A stretch of DNA of 64,000 nt from 0-14-3-00-41-53 sp041500225. Lineage in GTDB: Bacteria; Nitrospirota; Thermodesulfovibrionia; Thermodesulfovibrionales; SM23-35. This document shows positions 31,472 through 39,764 of the stretch, one piece after another. Both the position numbers and the translations under genes were made by a program. The notes beneath the pieces were generated by a model. It was not told the DNA's origin. It did no database searches and saw nothing but the letters and a program-made list of their open reading frames with translations. Location: NCBI GenBank assembly GCA_041500225.1, contig JBGQLV010000003.1, positions 23,708 through 87,707 of the forward strand, read 5' to 3'. The first letter of the stretch is position 1, and each line of letters opens with the position of its first letter.

Positions 31472-32377
31472 TTATTCTTTCTTTTTATATTTTATGTACT
31501 CAATCAAACCTAAAAGACTACCTGCTGTGGTGGAAATAAACCACGATAAGGAAATTGCAGTTGCAACCTCAGGCTTGATTCCAATAAGGCCGAAGAATAG
31601 TACAAAAGCGCCTTCTCTTACACCAAGACCAGAAATAGATATAGGCAGGGTAGTAAACAGAATTATGAGTGGCAAGAAGATCAGACATGCGAGAAACGGG
31701 ATATGCTGCCCGATGCCGAGTGCAAGGATATATACAGCAAAGATACCTGAAAACTGTATTAACACCGACAAGAAAACGGCCTTTCCGATAATCTCTTTCT
31801 GATTTCGGTATGCATGGAAATAGTCATAAAAACCTGAAAGTATCTTTATCCTTTTGCCAAGACGCAGACCAAAGATTAATAGGCTTGCGATAATAAAAGA
31901 TAATACGATAACTGGTAGAAGCCATTCTATATGTGAGCCCTGAAGATATTTATACCCAAAAGGGAAAGCAATAGTACATATCGCAAGCAGTGCTACAAAG
32001 CCGATATATCTATCCATAAAGATAGAGGCCAGGGTAAGACTGCCTCTTCCTGTTGCCTGATATAGATAAAAACCCTTAACAGCATCCCCTCCGATGATAC
32101 CCGGAAGTATAGTATTAAAGAAGGAGCCAATCATATATAGTGAAAAAAGTTTTCTGATCCCGAGCATCCCGGGAAGAAGAAGCTTCCACCTTAATGTGGA
32201 TACTAACTGGGCAAGCATATAGAGGAATATAGCTGAAATAAAGGCAAGAAGGCTCATACCTTTTAATACTGAGAACACCTGCACAAGCCCTGTTTTCGAT
32301 AAAACAATATAAAGAAATACAGAGCTTACAGCAAGCTTGATGATGAGCAGAGATATTTTTTTTATTTTAAGGGCCAA
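31472..32377 (-). CDS. UPF0104/LPG-synthase-TM-type flippase-like membrane protein
   Basis: This 301-aa protein has about seven or eight transmembrane helices and family motifs: SVFLYIVLSKTGLVQVF, NTILPGIIGGDAVKGFYLYQ (about 88-107), SIFMDRYIGF, and PISISGLGVREGAFV (about 248-262). Relatives include the membrane part of lysylphosphatidylglycerol synthase and AglD-linked proteins thought to flip lipid-linked intermediates. Its start overlaps the GT2 gene by 11 bases, which supports a joint role in glycolipid transport. Confidence 0.88.
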   Translation of the reverse strand: MALKIKKISLLIIKLAVSSVFLYIVLSKTGLVQVFSVLKGMSLLAFISAIFLYMLAQLVSTLRWKLLLPGMLGIRKLFSLYMIGSFFNTILPGIIGGDAVKGFYLYQATGRGSLTLASIFMDRYIGFVALLAICTIAFPFGYKYLQGSHIEWLLPVIVLSFIIASLLIFGLRLGKRIKILSGFYDYFHAYRNQKEIIGKAVFLSVLIQFSGIFAVYILALGIGQHIPFLACLIFLPLIILFTTLPISISGLGVREGAFVLFFGLIGIKPEVATAISLSWFISTTAGSLLGLIEYIKYKKKE

Positions 32378-33305
32378 GGATCTTTTTAATCACATAGATG
32401 GGTTTTCTCTGGCTTTCGTGATAGACCCTCACGAGCATCTCACCTAAAAGGCCCATTCCAATAAGTTGAATTCCAACGATAATCAGAAGAGCACCGAGCA
32501 GAAGAAGTGGTCTCCCTCCGATGTCGCGACCCAAAAAGAGTTTATCGATAGCCAGGTATAGGGATATGAGAAAGCCAAGAAACCCGCTTATTATACCGAT
32601 AGGGCCGAAAAACTGTATCGGTTTTGTGGAAAAGCTCTGGAGAAATTTTACAGTAATCAGGTCTAAAACGACCTTTATTGTACGCGATATGCCATACTTT
32701 GATTTTCCTCTTAGTCTTTGGTGGTGAATGGTTTCGACCTCTGCAATCCTGACACCATACCAGCTTGCAACAGCAGGGATAAACCTGTGCATCTCTCCAT
32801 AGAGTTTCAGATTTTTTATTACTTCCCTTCTGTATGCCTTAAGGGAACATCCATAGTCATGGAGTTTCACACCTGTGACATTGCTTATCAGCCAGTTTGC
32901 CATTATGGAAGGGAGTCTTCTTGTAAAAAACGGGTCTTTCCTCTTTTTTCTCCAGCCGCTTACAAGGTCGTTGTCTTTTATAAGTTCAAGAAGTTTCGGG
33001 ATGTCGGCAGGATCGTTTTGCAGATCGCCGTCCATTGTTACAATAACATCGCCACGTGCGAAATCGAACCCTGCTGCAAATGCTGCGGTCTGGCCAAAGT
33101 TACGCCTAAGGCTAAGCACAACTACGGTTTTATCCTTTGCCTGAATCTCCTCGAGGATAGAAAGTGTCCTGTCGGTGCTACCGTCATCTACAAATATTAT
33201 CTCATATTCCTTTTTGAGATGGTCAAGTGTCCCCTTGAGCCTTTCAAAAAGCATCTGAACATTCTCCTCTTCATTGTAAAGTGGTATGACTACAGAAAGT
33301 GTCAT
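32367..33305 (-). CDS. Family 2 glycosyltransferase (DPM1/GtrB-like)
   Basis: This 312-aa inner-membrane polyprenyl-phosphate glycosyltransferase has the nucleotide-sugar site VDDGSTDRT at about residues 40-48 and the catalytic region VTMDGDLQNDPADI (about 90-103). The conserved LHDYGCSLKAYRREV (about 148-162) and two C-terminal transmembrane helices (about 231-251, 263-285) are also present. It should load a sugar onto undecaprenyl phosphate for use by the GT39-type transferase encoded upstream, whose stop overlaps its start by one base. Confidence 0.92.
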   Translation of the reverse strand: MTLSVVIPLYNEEENVQMLFERLKGTLDHLKKEYEIIFVDDGSTDRTLSILEEIQAKDKTVVVLSLRRNFGQTAAFAAGFDFARGDVIVTMDGDLQNDPADIPKLLELIKDNDLVSGWRKKRKDPFFTRRLPSIMANWLISNVTGVKLHDYGCSLKAYRREVIKNLKLYGEMHRFIPAVASWYGVRIAEVETIHHQRLRGKSKYGISRTIKVVLDLITVKFLQSFSTKPIQFFGPIGIISGFLGFLISLYLAIDKLFLGRDIGGRPLLLLGALLIIVGIQLIGMGLLGEMLVRVYHESQRKPIYVIKKILGP

Positions 33306-35395
33306 TAGTAGCTCTCCGGTTTCTTTTCCTTTATTCCCTTAAAATCATAACACAGAAATATAGAATAATCCCTGATTTCAATCTGCTTCTTAGTATAAGC
33401 CTTGAAAGCCCTTTTCTCAACCTTCTTAAAAGCAGTGGCTACTTTATCAGGTACCATATTATCTCCTATGCTGACAAAGATTGCATCATAATGAAGCAAG
33501 TTATTAAATCCAGGCCAGAGGTCATACTGGTTCATCCTGCGGCCGAGATTAATGCAATATGTTACAGGGTGCCCTTTTACATAAAATGCAAGTTCGCTTG
33601 AAACCTGGTACCTGTCAGAAAATATAAATACAGGCCGGGTTGCAGACATTTGTTCATATATCTTTGTTACCTCTGCTCCGAGCTCTTTCCAGCCGCGAAC
33701 CCTGGATGTGGGGTCCAGTTTGACAGGAAGGTTTAGTATTGAAGGATAATAGGCTACCGCAGTTACGAGTGCCGATAATAGAACTGCGGTAGCTATAAAA
33801 ATTTTTGGCCCCCTTTTTCCAGAGTAAAATCTTTTCATATAAAAAGCAGAAAAAGCAATGATACCTGATAAATATCCAGGTAAAGCCCAGTTTGCCTGTA
33901 CCTTTGCCTGAATACTTTTAAGAAGGAAAAATACAATTACTGGCATTGAAAACCAGAATAAAAAAGCTCCCTCGCGTTTTTTTCTAAGCCTCCAGACAGA
34001 GACAGCCATGAGTATAAGCAAAAGAGGGGTTATTACACCAAACTGTGAGCCAAAGAATTCAAAGAAACTTTTCAAGGATATTTGAATCCCATCTGCTATA
34101 TGTGCCTGGCCGGCAGTGTGTTTGAAAGTAATCCAATTATGGTTTACATTCCATCCCATCACAGGACTGAAGACAAGAAGGCTGATGATAAATGCGATAA
34201 AAGGGCCTTTTGTTAGCAATAGCTTCCTATATTCTTTTACGAACAATAAAAATAAAAAGGCACAGAGATAAAAGGAGGCCATGGTATATTTTGTTAGAAG
34301 GCCGAGGCCGATTGAAAGGCCAAGGAGACACCAGTATACAAGTGCGAAGTCTCGTCTGCCCATGGCGGAATTAATAACCCCCCTTTGCCCCCCTTTAGTA
34401 AGGGGGGGATGGGGGGGTAAAGTATTTACCGCTTTCCAGAACAGATACAGAGATAGTATCCAGAAGAATATAAAAGGCGAATCCATCGTGAATAAAACGC
34501 CGAACGTTGAAAAAAGAGGAATTATCTGTATCAGAATAGCTGAAGAAAGTCCGGCTTTTTCATCGTAAAGATTTTTCCCAAGGCTATAAAGAAAAATGCT
34601 GCTAAGCGCGGAGAAGATAACAGCCATGATTCTGATACCAAAAATAGTATATCCGAATACAGTGGTACCCAGATATATGAGATATGCAATCATCGGTCCT
34701 TTTGAGTAATAACTCAAATCAAGCCTTCGGGACCATTCCCAGTAATGTGCTTCATCAGGACTTAGGTCGAGAGGGCCATTCTGGATGTAATATATGCGGA
34801 AGAGGCTGAGGACCAGAAGAAAGATAAAAAGTACAGTTGTGTATGGTTTGTATTTGAACCTTTCAGATGACCAGTTATACAAACTGATAACGGATATTGC
34901 TAAAAGCAGCCCTAATAGTGCTCCGATGATAACATCAGAAGGATAATGTACACCAACATAAATCCTCGAGAAACCTACGAGTAATGCAATAAAAACAAAG
35001 ACATATCTCATCCTGCTTTTGAGAAGGATATAAAATGGCGTTGCAAATGCAAAGGCATTTATAGCATGGTTTGAAGGCATGGAAAAAGAATTTCCGCATC
35101 CTACAAGAACTCTTACACCATCAAGCTCATTACATGGTCTGATCCGCTCAAAATAATGTTTAAGTATATTTGAAAACCAATCTGATATTAAAAGCGATGC
35201 AAAGGCAAGCACAAGTAGTATCGAAGCATTTTTTCTGTCCTTCAAAAAGAACCACAAAAAAAATGGTAGAAAAATCAGGTACGCCCTTTTTGTAATAAAG
35301 GGCATTAAGATATCAAAAACGCTGTTCTGGAAATCCCTATTTATAAAAAAAAAGGCGAGGGTATCTATTTCAGGAAGGCTCATCGAATATTTCAA
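33305..35395 (-). CDS. PAP2 phosphatase fused to GT39/GT83-type glycosyltransferase
   Basis: This 696-aa membrane protein has residues 1-175 as a PAP2 phosphatase: KHYFERIRP (about 74-82), SMPSNHAINAFAF (about 104-116), SRIYVGVHYPSDVI (about 143-156). From about 190 an ArnT/PMT-type glycosyltransferase follows, with LSPDEAHYWEWSRR (catalytic Asp region, about 206-219), many helices and a soluble C-terminal part. A repeat-derived segment (LPPHPPLTKGGQRGV, about 323-337) interrupts a loop. The fusion could recycle polyprenyl pyrophosphate and transfer a sugar from polyprenyl-P to a glycolipid such as lipid A. The acceptor is unknown. Confidence 0.9.
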   Translation of the reverse strand: MKYSMSLPEIDTLAFFFINRDFQNSVFDILMPFITKRAYLIFLPFFLWFFLKDRKNASILLVLAFASLLISDWFSNILKHYFERIRPCNELDGVRVLVGCGNSFSMPSNHAINAFAFATPFYILLKSRMRYVFVFIALLVGFSRIYVGVHYPSDVIIGALLGLLLAISVISLYNWSSERFKYKPYTTVLFIFLLVLSLFRIYYIQNGPLDLSPDEAHYWEWSRRLDLSYYSKGPMIAYLIYLGTTVFGYTIFGIRIMAVIFSALSSIFLYSLGKNLYDEKAGLSSAILIQIIPLFSTFGVLFTMDSPFIFFWILSLYLFWKAVNTLPPHPPLTKGGQRGVINSAMGRRDFALVYWCLLGLSIGLGLLTKYTMASFYLCAFLFLLFVKEYRKLLLTKGPFIAFIISLLVFSPVMGWNVNHNWITFKHTAGQAHIADGIQISLKSFFEFFGSQFGVITPLLLILMAVSVWRLRKKREGAFLFWFSMPVIVFFLLKSIQAKVQANWALPGYLSGIIAFSAFYMKRFYSGKRGPKIFIATAVLLSALVTAVAYYPSILNLPVKLDPTSRVRGWKELGAEVTKIYEQMSATRPVFIFSDRYQVSSELAFYVKGHPVTYCINLGRRMNQYDLWPGFNNLLHYDAIFVSIGDNMVPDKVATAFKKVEKRAFKAYTKKQIEIRDYSIFLCYDFKGIKEKKPESY

Positions 35396-36948
35396 TCACC
35401 TTTTTCATTAAATCTTCTATCCTGCTCTCCTGATATCCATTTAATTATCTCTTCTACCATTGCCTCGATGGTTGCCTCTTTGGGCATGATATCAACCTTA
35501 AGCCCGGCATTTTCAACAGCCTTTGCTGTTACAGGCCCTATGACTGCAATGGCTACTCTCTTGAGGAGTTCATCAGCATCCTTTCCCATTATCTCCCTGA
35601 AGTTATTAAAGGTTGCTGCACTTGTAAAAGTTGCTATTGAAATCCTCCCTTCTTTCAAAAACCTCCTCAGCCTCTTCCCGCGAGATTCCGGCTTTGTCGT
35701 TCTGTATGCGACAGGTACATCTATTTCTCCACCGAGTTCTCTTACTTTTTCTGGAAAAACCTCTCTTGCTACCTCTGCCCTTGGCAGTAAAAATCTCATT
35801 CCCTTTAACCCTTTAACCTTTGAACCTTCAAACTCTTGAACTAATTTAATCAGTCCCTCAGCACGAAATTCATCAGGGATTAAATCTGTCTTTATACCGT
35901 ATTTTTTAATCTCTTCTGCTGTTTTTGTGCCTATAGCGCATATCTTTTTTCCCTTTAAATCTCTTATGTCTCTATCCTTTTCAAAGAATCTTTTAAAAAA
36001 GTATTTCACACCGTTTCTGCTTGTGAATATCAGCCAGTCATAGGTACCTATCTTATCTATTGACTCATCAAGCTCGGCATAGCTTTCTGGAGGTACAATC
36101 TCGATTGTCGGGAATTCGATTATCTCTGCACCAAGTTCCTCTAATGGCTCAAACCCTTCAATGTGTTCCCTTGTTACGAGTATTCTATGACCAAACATTG
36201 GTTTTTTCTCGTACCATTTCAGAGATTCCCTCAGCCTTACAACATCTCCAACAACCATCACGGCAGGTGGTTTGATATCTCTTTCCTTTATAATCCCTCC
36301 GATGTCTTTGAGCGTCCCGACAATTGTCCTCTGTTCAGGTCTTGTGCCCCATCTGATTACAGCAACAGGAGTATCAGGAGAGCGGCCATTCTCGATTAAT
36401 TTTTGGGTAATCAGGTCTACATTTTTAACAGCCATAAGAAATACAAGTGTCCCAACACCTGTAGCAAGCTTTGACCATTCGATAGTGCTCTCATTTTTAT
36501 TAATATCCTCGTACCCGGGAATAACTGCAAATGAAGATGAATAAAGCCTGTGGGTTAACGGGATTCCTGCGTAAGCAGGAGCAGCAATTGACGAACTTAC
36601 ACCAGGAACTATTTCAAACTCTATCCCTTCTTTTGATAATGCCTCTGCTTCTTCTCCTCCACGGCCGAATACAAAAGGGTCACCACCTTTAAGCCTGCAT
36701 ATAAGCTTGCCTTCCTTTGCCTTCTGTATAAGGATGTCATTGATTTCATCCTGTGTAATGGTATGATGGCCGCCGCGTTTCCCGGCATATATGAACTCTG
36801 CATCGTGGTTGATGTAATTCAAAACCTGTGCATTAAGATGGAAATCATAGATGACCACCTCTGCCTTCTGAAGGCACCGCAAACCTTTTATAGTCAGAAG
36901 GCCGATATCACCAGGGCCTGCACCGACTAAATAGACCTTGCCTTTCAT
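35392..36948 (-). CDS. Fused uroporphyrinogen-III C-methyltransferase and uroporphyrinogen-III synthase
   Basis: This 518-aa bifunctional enzyme has residues 1-245 as a CobA/SUMT domain: VYLVGAGPGDIGLLTIKGLR, RLKGGDPFVFGRGGEEAEAL (about 83-102), APAYAGIPLTHR (about 127-138). Residues 255-510 are HemD, which cyclises hydroxymethylbilane (ILVTREHIEG, FTSRNGVKYFF, TFTSAATFNNF). Together they direct flux to siroheme and cobamides. Within HemD, residues about 370-382 (FEGSKVKGLKG) come from a short repeat insertion. It overlaps the GT39 gene by 4 bases and is far from hemC-hemA at 58-60 kb. Confidence 0.93.
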   Translation of the reverse strand: MKGKVYLVGAGPGDIGLLTIKGLRCLQKAEVVIYDFHLNAQVLNYINHDAEFIYAGKRGGHHTITQDEINDILIQKAKEGKLICRLKGGDPFVFGRGGEEAEALSKEGIEFEIVPGVSSSIAAPAYAGIPLTHRLYSSSFAVIPGYEDINKNESTIEWSKLATGVGTLVFLMAVKNVDLITQKLIENGRSPDTPVAVIRWGTRPEQRTIVGTLKDIGGIIKERDIKPPAVMVVGDVVRLRESLKWYEKKPMFGHRILVTREHIEGFEPLEELGAEIIEFPTIEIVPPESYAELDESIDKIGTYDWLIFTSRNGVKYFFKRFFEKDRDIRDLKGKKICAIGTKTAEEIKKYGIKTDLIPDEFRAEGLIKLVQEFEGSKVKGLKGMRFLLPRAEVAREVFPEKVRELGGEIDVPVAYRTTKPESRGKRLRRFLKEGRISIATFTSAATFNNFREIMGKDADELLKRVAIAVIGPVTAKAVENAGLKVDIMPKEATIEAMVEEIIKWISGEQDRRFNEKGD

Positions 36949-37199
36949 TCATTATCCTCTAAATTAATTATTTTATCATAAGAGGTTATTACAAAAGTCA
37001 TTAATTGCATTCTATCCACTCTACAGGTTAGATATATTTAGTTTTCGTGATTTTGAGAAAGATGCAAAAAGCTTCAAATTTTTTGATCAATAATCAAAAA
37101 GTGTAAGAACTATAACTGGTCGTTAGGTGTAGAGTAATATCGTCACATTGTCAAAGATGTTTTGAAAAAGACACATCACAAAAGCAGATAACACAAAAT
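36949..37199. other. Gap between cobA-hemD and the CO dehydrogenase operon
   Basis: About 250 bases without a gene. It holds an AT-rich hairpin (TTTTTGAT-CAATA-ATCAAAAA, 37080-37100) and otherwise unremarkable AT-rich sequence. Promoter signals for cobA-hemD are expected within the first 100 bases but none is convincing. Confidence 0.4.
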
Positions 37200-37238
37200 C
37201 AACGGATGTTCTGCATGGAGAAGGCAGAACATCCGTTG
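37200..37238 (-). terminator. Strong hairpin downstream of cooS
   Basis: CAACGGATGTTCTGC pairs perfectly (15 bp) with GCAGAACATCCGTTG around a 9-base loop. It lies 44 bases past the cooS stop. On the minus strand it is followed by GATTTTGTG, a weak T-run, so it likely ends the CO dehydrogenase transcript or stabilises its 3' end. Confidence 0.55.
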
Positions 37239-37282
37239 AAATATAACAGTATAGCCTTGGCCTTGAACGTTAAAAACCCTTA

Positions 37283-39157
37283 CTAAACGCTTAAACCCAA
37301 ACCCTTCCTTTTCTCAATAATATGAGCTATTATGAGGTCTGCGGCTTTTATGGGATCGGGTTCTACAGCAAAGCATGCGCCAAAGACATCTTTTAAACCG
37401 GATGTAGCAAGTTCTGTAACTTTTTTGCTTCCCAGGATAGGCGGCATTACACCGAGTACTGTGAAGATTCCACTGGCCATTACATAAAAGGCAATGGTTG
37501 CTGCCTTTTCCGAATACCACTCAGGCGCAGCTCCCGCGAGAGGGAGTTTATCAATGTCAACACCTATGGCGTTGGCTAATGCACAGGCAATAACAACGAT
37601 CCTCGAATTATCAACACATGAGCCGACATGAAGGGAAGGAGGAATGTTAAGAAGACCGCATATTTCCTTAAGTCCCGGGCCAGCCAGCTCTTTTGCCTCC
37701 GGTACTTGCAAACCTGCTTTACCTGCAGCTACATTTACACAACCAGTTGTAAGCACCAGAATATCATTGGCTATGAGGCGCTTAATGAGTTCTACATGAC
37801 CATAATCCTGTTTTATCTTTGGATTGTTGCACCCCACAACACCTACAGCGCCTTTTATTTTACCTGCTTTTATGGCGTCTATTAATGGATTCAGGCTCCC
37901 GCCGAGGGCACCTAAAATCGCTTCCACGGAAAATCCTGTCATACTCTTTACCGGTGAAACAGGTATATATATTCTATCCTTGTTTCTGCGGGAATAGTTT
38001 TCTATTGATTCCTTTACTATTCTGAATGCCTGTTCTTTTGCATTCTCGGGTGTGAATTCAATATGTTCCATTAAGGGAAATTTAGCTTTATCAGAAGTTG
38101 AATACAACTTGGTGTGATAGCACTGCGCCACCTGTCCCAGCGATGGCATGATACACTGGTAATCAACGATTATAGATTCCACAACCCCGGTAACCATAGT
38201 CAGTTCGGTCATAAGGTGGTTTCCTGCCATGGGGATTTTTTTCCGCATCATTAGCTCATTACCGGTGCAGCAGAGCCCTGCAAGGTTAATGCCTTTGGCG
38301 CCTTTAGCCTTTGCAAGCTCAATCATTCCCTTGTCTTCCACAGCCAGCGCTACCATCTCCGACACAACAGGACTATGGCCGTGGACCAATATATTAACCT
38401 GATCTTCTTTTAAAACCCCGAGGTTGACCTCGGAAAAGCCCGGCTGGGGCGTTCCAAATATAATGTCTGACAATTCTGTACCGATCATTGCTCCACCATA
38501 ACCATCAGCAAGGCTATTCCTCACAGTATGTAACAATATTGACACATAATTGTTGTCCACACCCATATGTGTGCGGTGCATTGTCTCGGAGGTTTCCCTG
38601 TCTATCCCCCGTGGAATAACCTTTAATTTTTCCCAGAGATCAATTCTTTGTTTCGGAACTCTGCTAATAAAGGTGATTCTTTCCTTTTTCATCCCGAAAT
38701 CTTCCATCATGGCCTCTGCGAGTTTCTTTGCAATCTCCTCATTGCCAATATTTGCTGTATCAATACCATATTCCTTAGCCACTCTTTTAAGTTTTTCAGG
38801 GTCTTTTATTGTATATCCGGGTGCCTTGCCCGTGCCTATTTTATGGAGAACCTCTACAAGATCACGGCCGTGGTCTGAATGAGACGCCGCACCTGACGCA
38901 ATCATCCGCGCCAGATTCCTTGCAACGATTATGTCGGCGTCTGCACCGCATACACCGCGTTGTGGACCCTCGCCAAATGGGTCAATACGGCATGGACCCA
39001 TAACGCATATACGGCATGATAGTCCCAATTCACAATATCCGCACTGAGGTTCCTGTTTCTTTAATCTGTCCCATGCAGTTTCTACTCCGTCTTCATGTGC
39101 CTTCTTAAGAGTTAATAATGTATCTTTACATATAGAAAATTCCGCATATTCACTCAT
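37283..39157 (-). CDS. cooS: Anaerobic carbon-monoxide dehydrogenase catalytic subunit CooS
   Basis: This 624-aa Ni-Fe-S enzyme oxidises CO to CO2. The B/D-cluster cysteines are in CGYCELGLSCRICVMGPCRI (about residues 39-58). C-cluster ligands are recognisable in order: VHGHSPV, GLCCTGNEL, VVGCNNPK, TTGCVNVAAGK and HVGSCVDNSR. Length is typical of monofunctional CooS. AGGAGG precedes the ATG. It follows cooF by 2 bases, so the electron-transfer ferredoxin is made from the same mRNA. No hydrogenase (coo/ech) or acetyl-CoA synthase genes are in the window. Confidence 0.97.
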   Translation of the reverse strand: MSEYAEFSICKDTLLTLKKAHEDGVETAWDRLKKQEPQCGYCELGLSCRICVMGPCRIDPFGEGPQRGVCGADADIIVARNLARMIASGAASHSDHGRDLVEVLHKIGTGKAPGYTIKDPEKLKRVAKEYGIDTANIGNEEIAKKLAEAMMEDFGMKKERITFISRVPKQRIDLWEKLKVIPRGIDRETSETMHRTHMGVDNNYVSILLHTVRNSLADGYGGAMIGTELSDIIFGTPQPGFSEVNLGVLKEDQVNILVHGHSPVVSEMVALAVEDKGMIELAKAKGAKGINLAGLCCTGNELMMRKKIPMAGNHLMTELTMVTGVVESIIVDYQCIMPSLGQVAQCYHTKLYSTSDKAKFPLMEHIEFTPENAKEQAFRIVKESIENYSRRNKDRIYIPVSPVKSMTGFSVEAILGALGGSLNPLIDAIKAGKIKGAVGVVGCNNPKIKQDYGHVELIKRLIANDILVLTTGCVNVAAGKAGLQVPEAKELAGPGLKEICGLLNIPPSLHVGSCVDNSRIVVIACALANAIGVDIDKLPLAGAAPEWYSEKAATIAFYVMASGIFTVLGVMPPILGSKKVTELATSGLKDVFGACFAVEPDPIKAADLIIAHIIEKRKGLGLSV

Positions 39158-39159
39158 TC

Positions 39160-39753
39160 CTACCTCCTGTTTAATTCCTGCAATTTATGTTTATAGGCCG
39201 TTAAGGACGTATATGTGCCTTTTTCCAATTCCTTGCTTCTTATTCCTAAATAGACCAGAGAGGCCATTTCATCAGTGCCTTTGTCCATTATTTTGTTGTA
39301 ATCATCAAAGACAAGGGCGCCACATTTGCAGACCTCAACACATGCAGGGACTTTCCCTTCTTTCTGTCGCGATATACACTGGTCACATTTGTGAGCGGAT
39401 ATTTTATTAACGGAATGTATATGATACCTTATAACGCCAAAAGGACACGCCATTGCACACATGCCGCAGTTTATACACTGGTTGGGATTGATAAGTATCG
39501 TTCCTGTCGATGCTTCCCTGAATATGGCCTTTGTAAGGCATGCCATTTCACACGGCGCAGGGTCGCAATGTCTGCACTTATTAGGAAACGGTTCCTTGTT
39601 ATTTGATAGCCCGATATGGATTCTCGGCTTTGAGAGAATACTTTCATAGGGAGCAGCATATGGGGAATTACTCAGTGAATGAGCAACAGAACATGCAAAA
39701 CGGCATTGAAGACATCCCACACATCGCTCCGGTTTTACGACTACTACTTTCAT
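39160..39753 (-). CDS. cooF: CooF-like 4Fe-4S ferredoxin
   Basis: This 197-aa electron carrier for CO dehydrogenase has four cysteine clusters: CVGCLQCRFAC (residues 12-22), CRHCDPAPCEMAC (about 60-72), CINCGMCAMACPFG (about 92-105) and CDQC with CVEVCKCGA (about 121-145). This is the HycB/CooF polyferredoxin layout. The start follows AAAGGAGG. It lies between the flavoprotein and cooS, suggesting electrons pass from CooS via CooF to the flavoprotein. Confidence 0.93.
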   Translation of the reverse strand: MKVVVVKPERCVGCLQCRFACSVAHSLSNSPYAAPYESILSKPRIHIGLSNNKEPFPNKCRHCDPAPCEMACLTKAIFREASTGTILINPNQCINCGMCAMACPFGVIRYHIHSVNKISAHKCDQCISRQKEGKVPACVEVCKCGALVFDDYNKIMDKGTDEMASLVYLGIRSKELEKGTYTSLTAYKHKLQELNRR

Positions 39754-39764
39754 AAAAACCTCCT

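Noticed and set aside
36560..36600. CCTGCGTAAGCAGG inside cobA-hemD looks like the ATTCCTGC...GCAGGAAT repeat
   Set aside because: It encodes APAYAGIPLTHR, a motif conserved in all SUMT enzymes, so the resemblance is coincidental.
37083..37097. TTGATCAATAATCAA as an FNR/CRP-type site for the CO dehydrogenase operon
   Set aside because: The spacer is 5 rather than 4 bases, and it lies far downstream of the operon's first gene rather than in its promoter.
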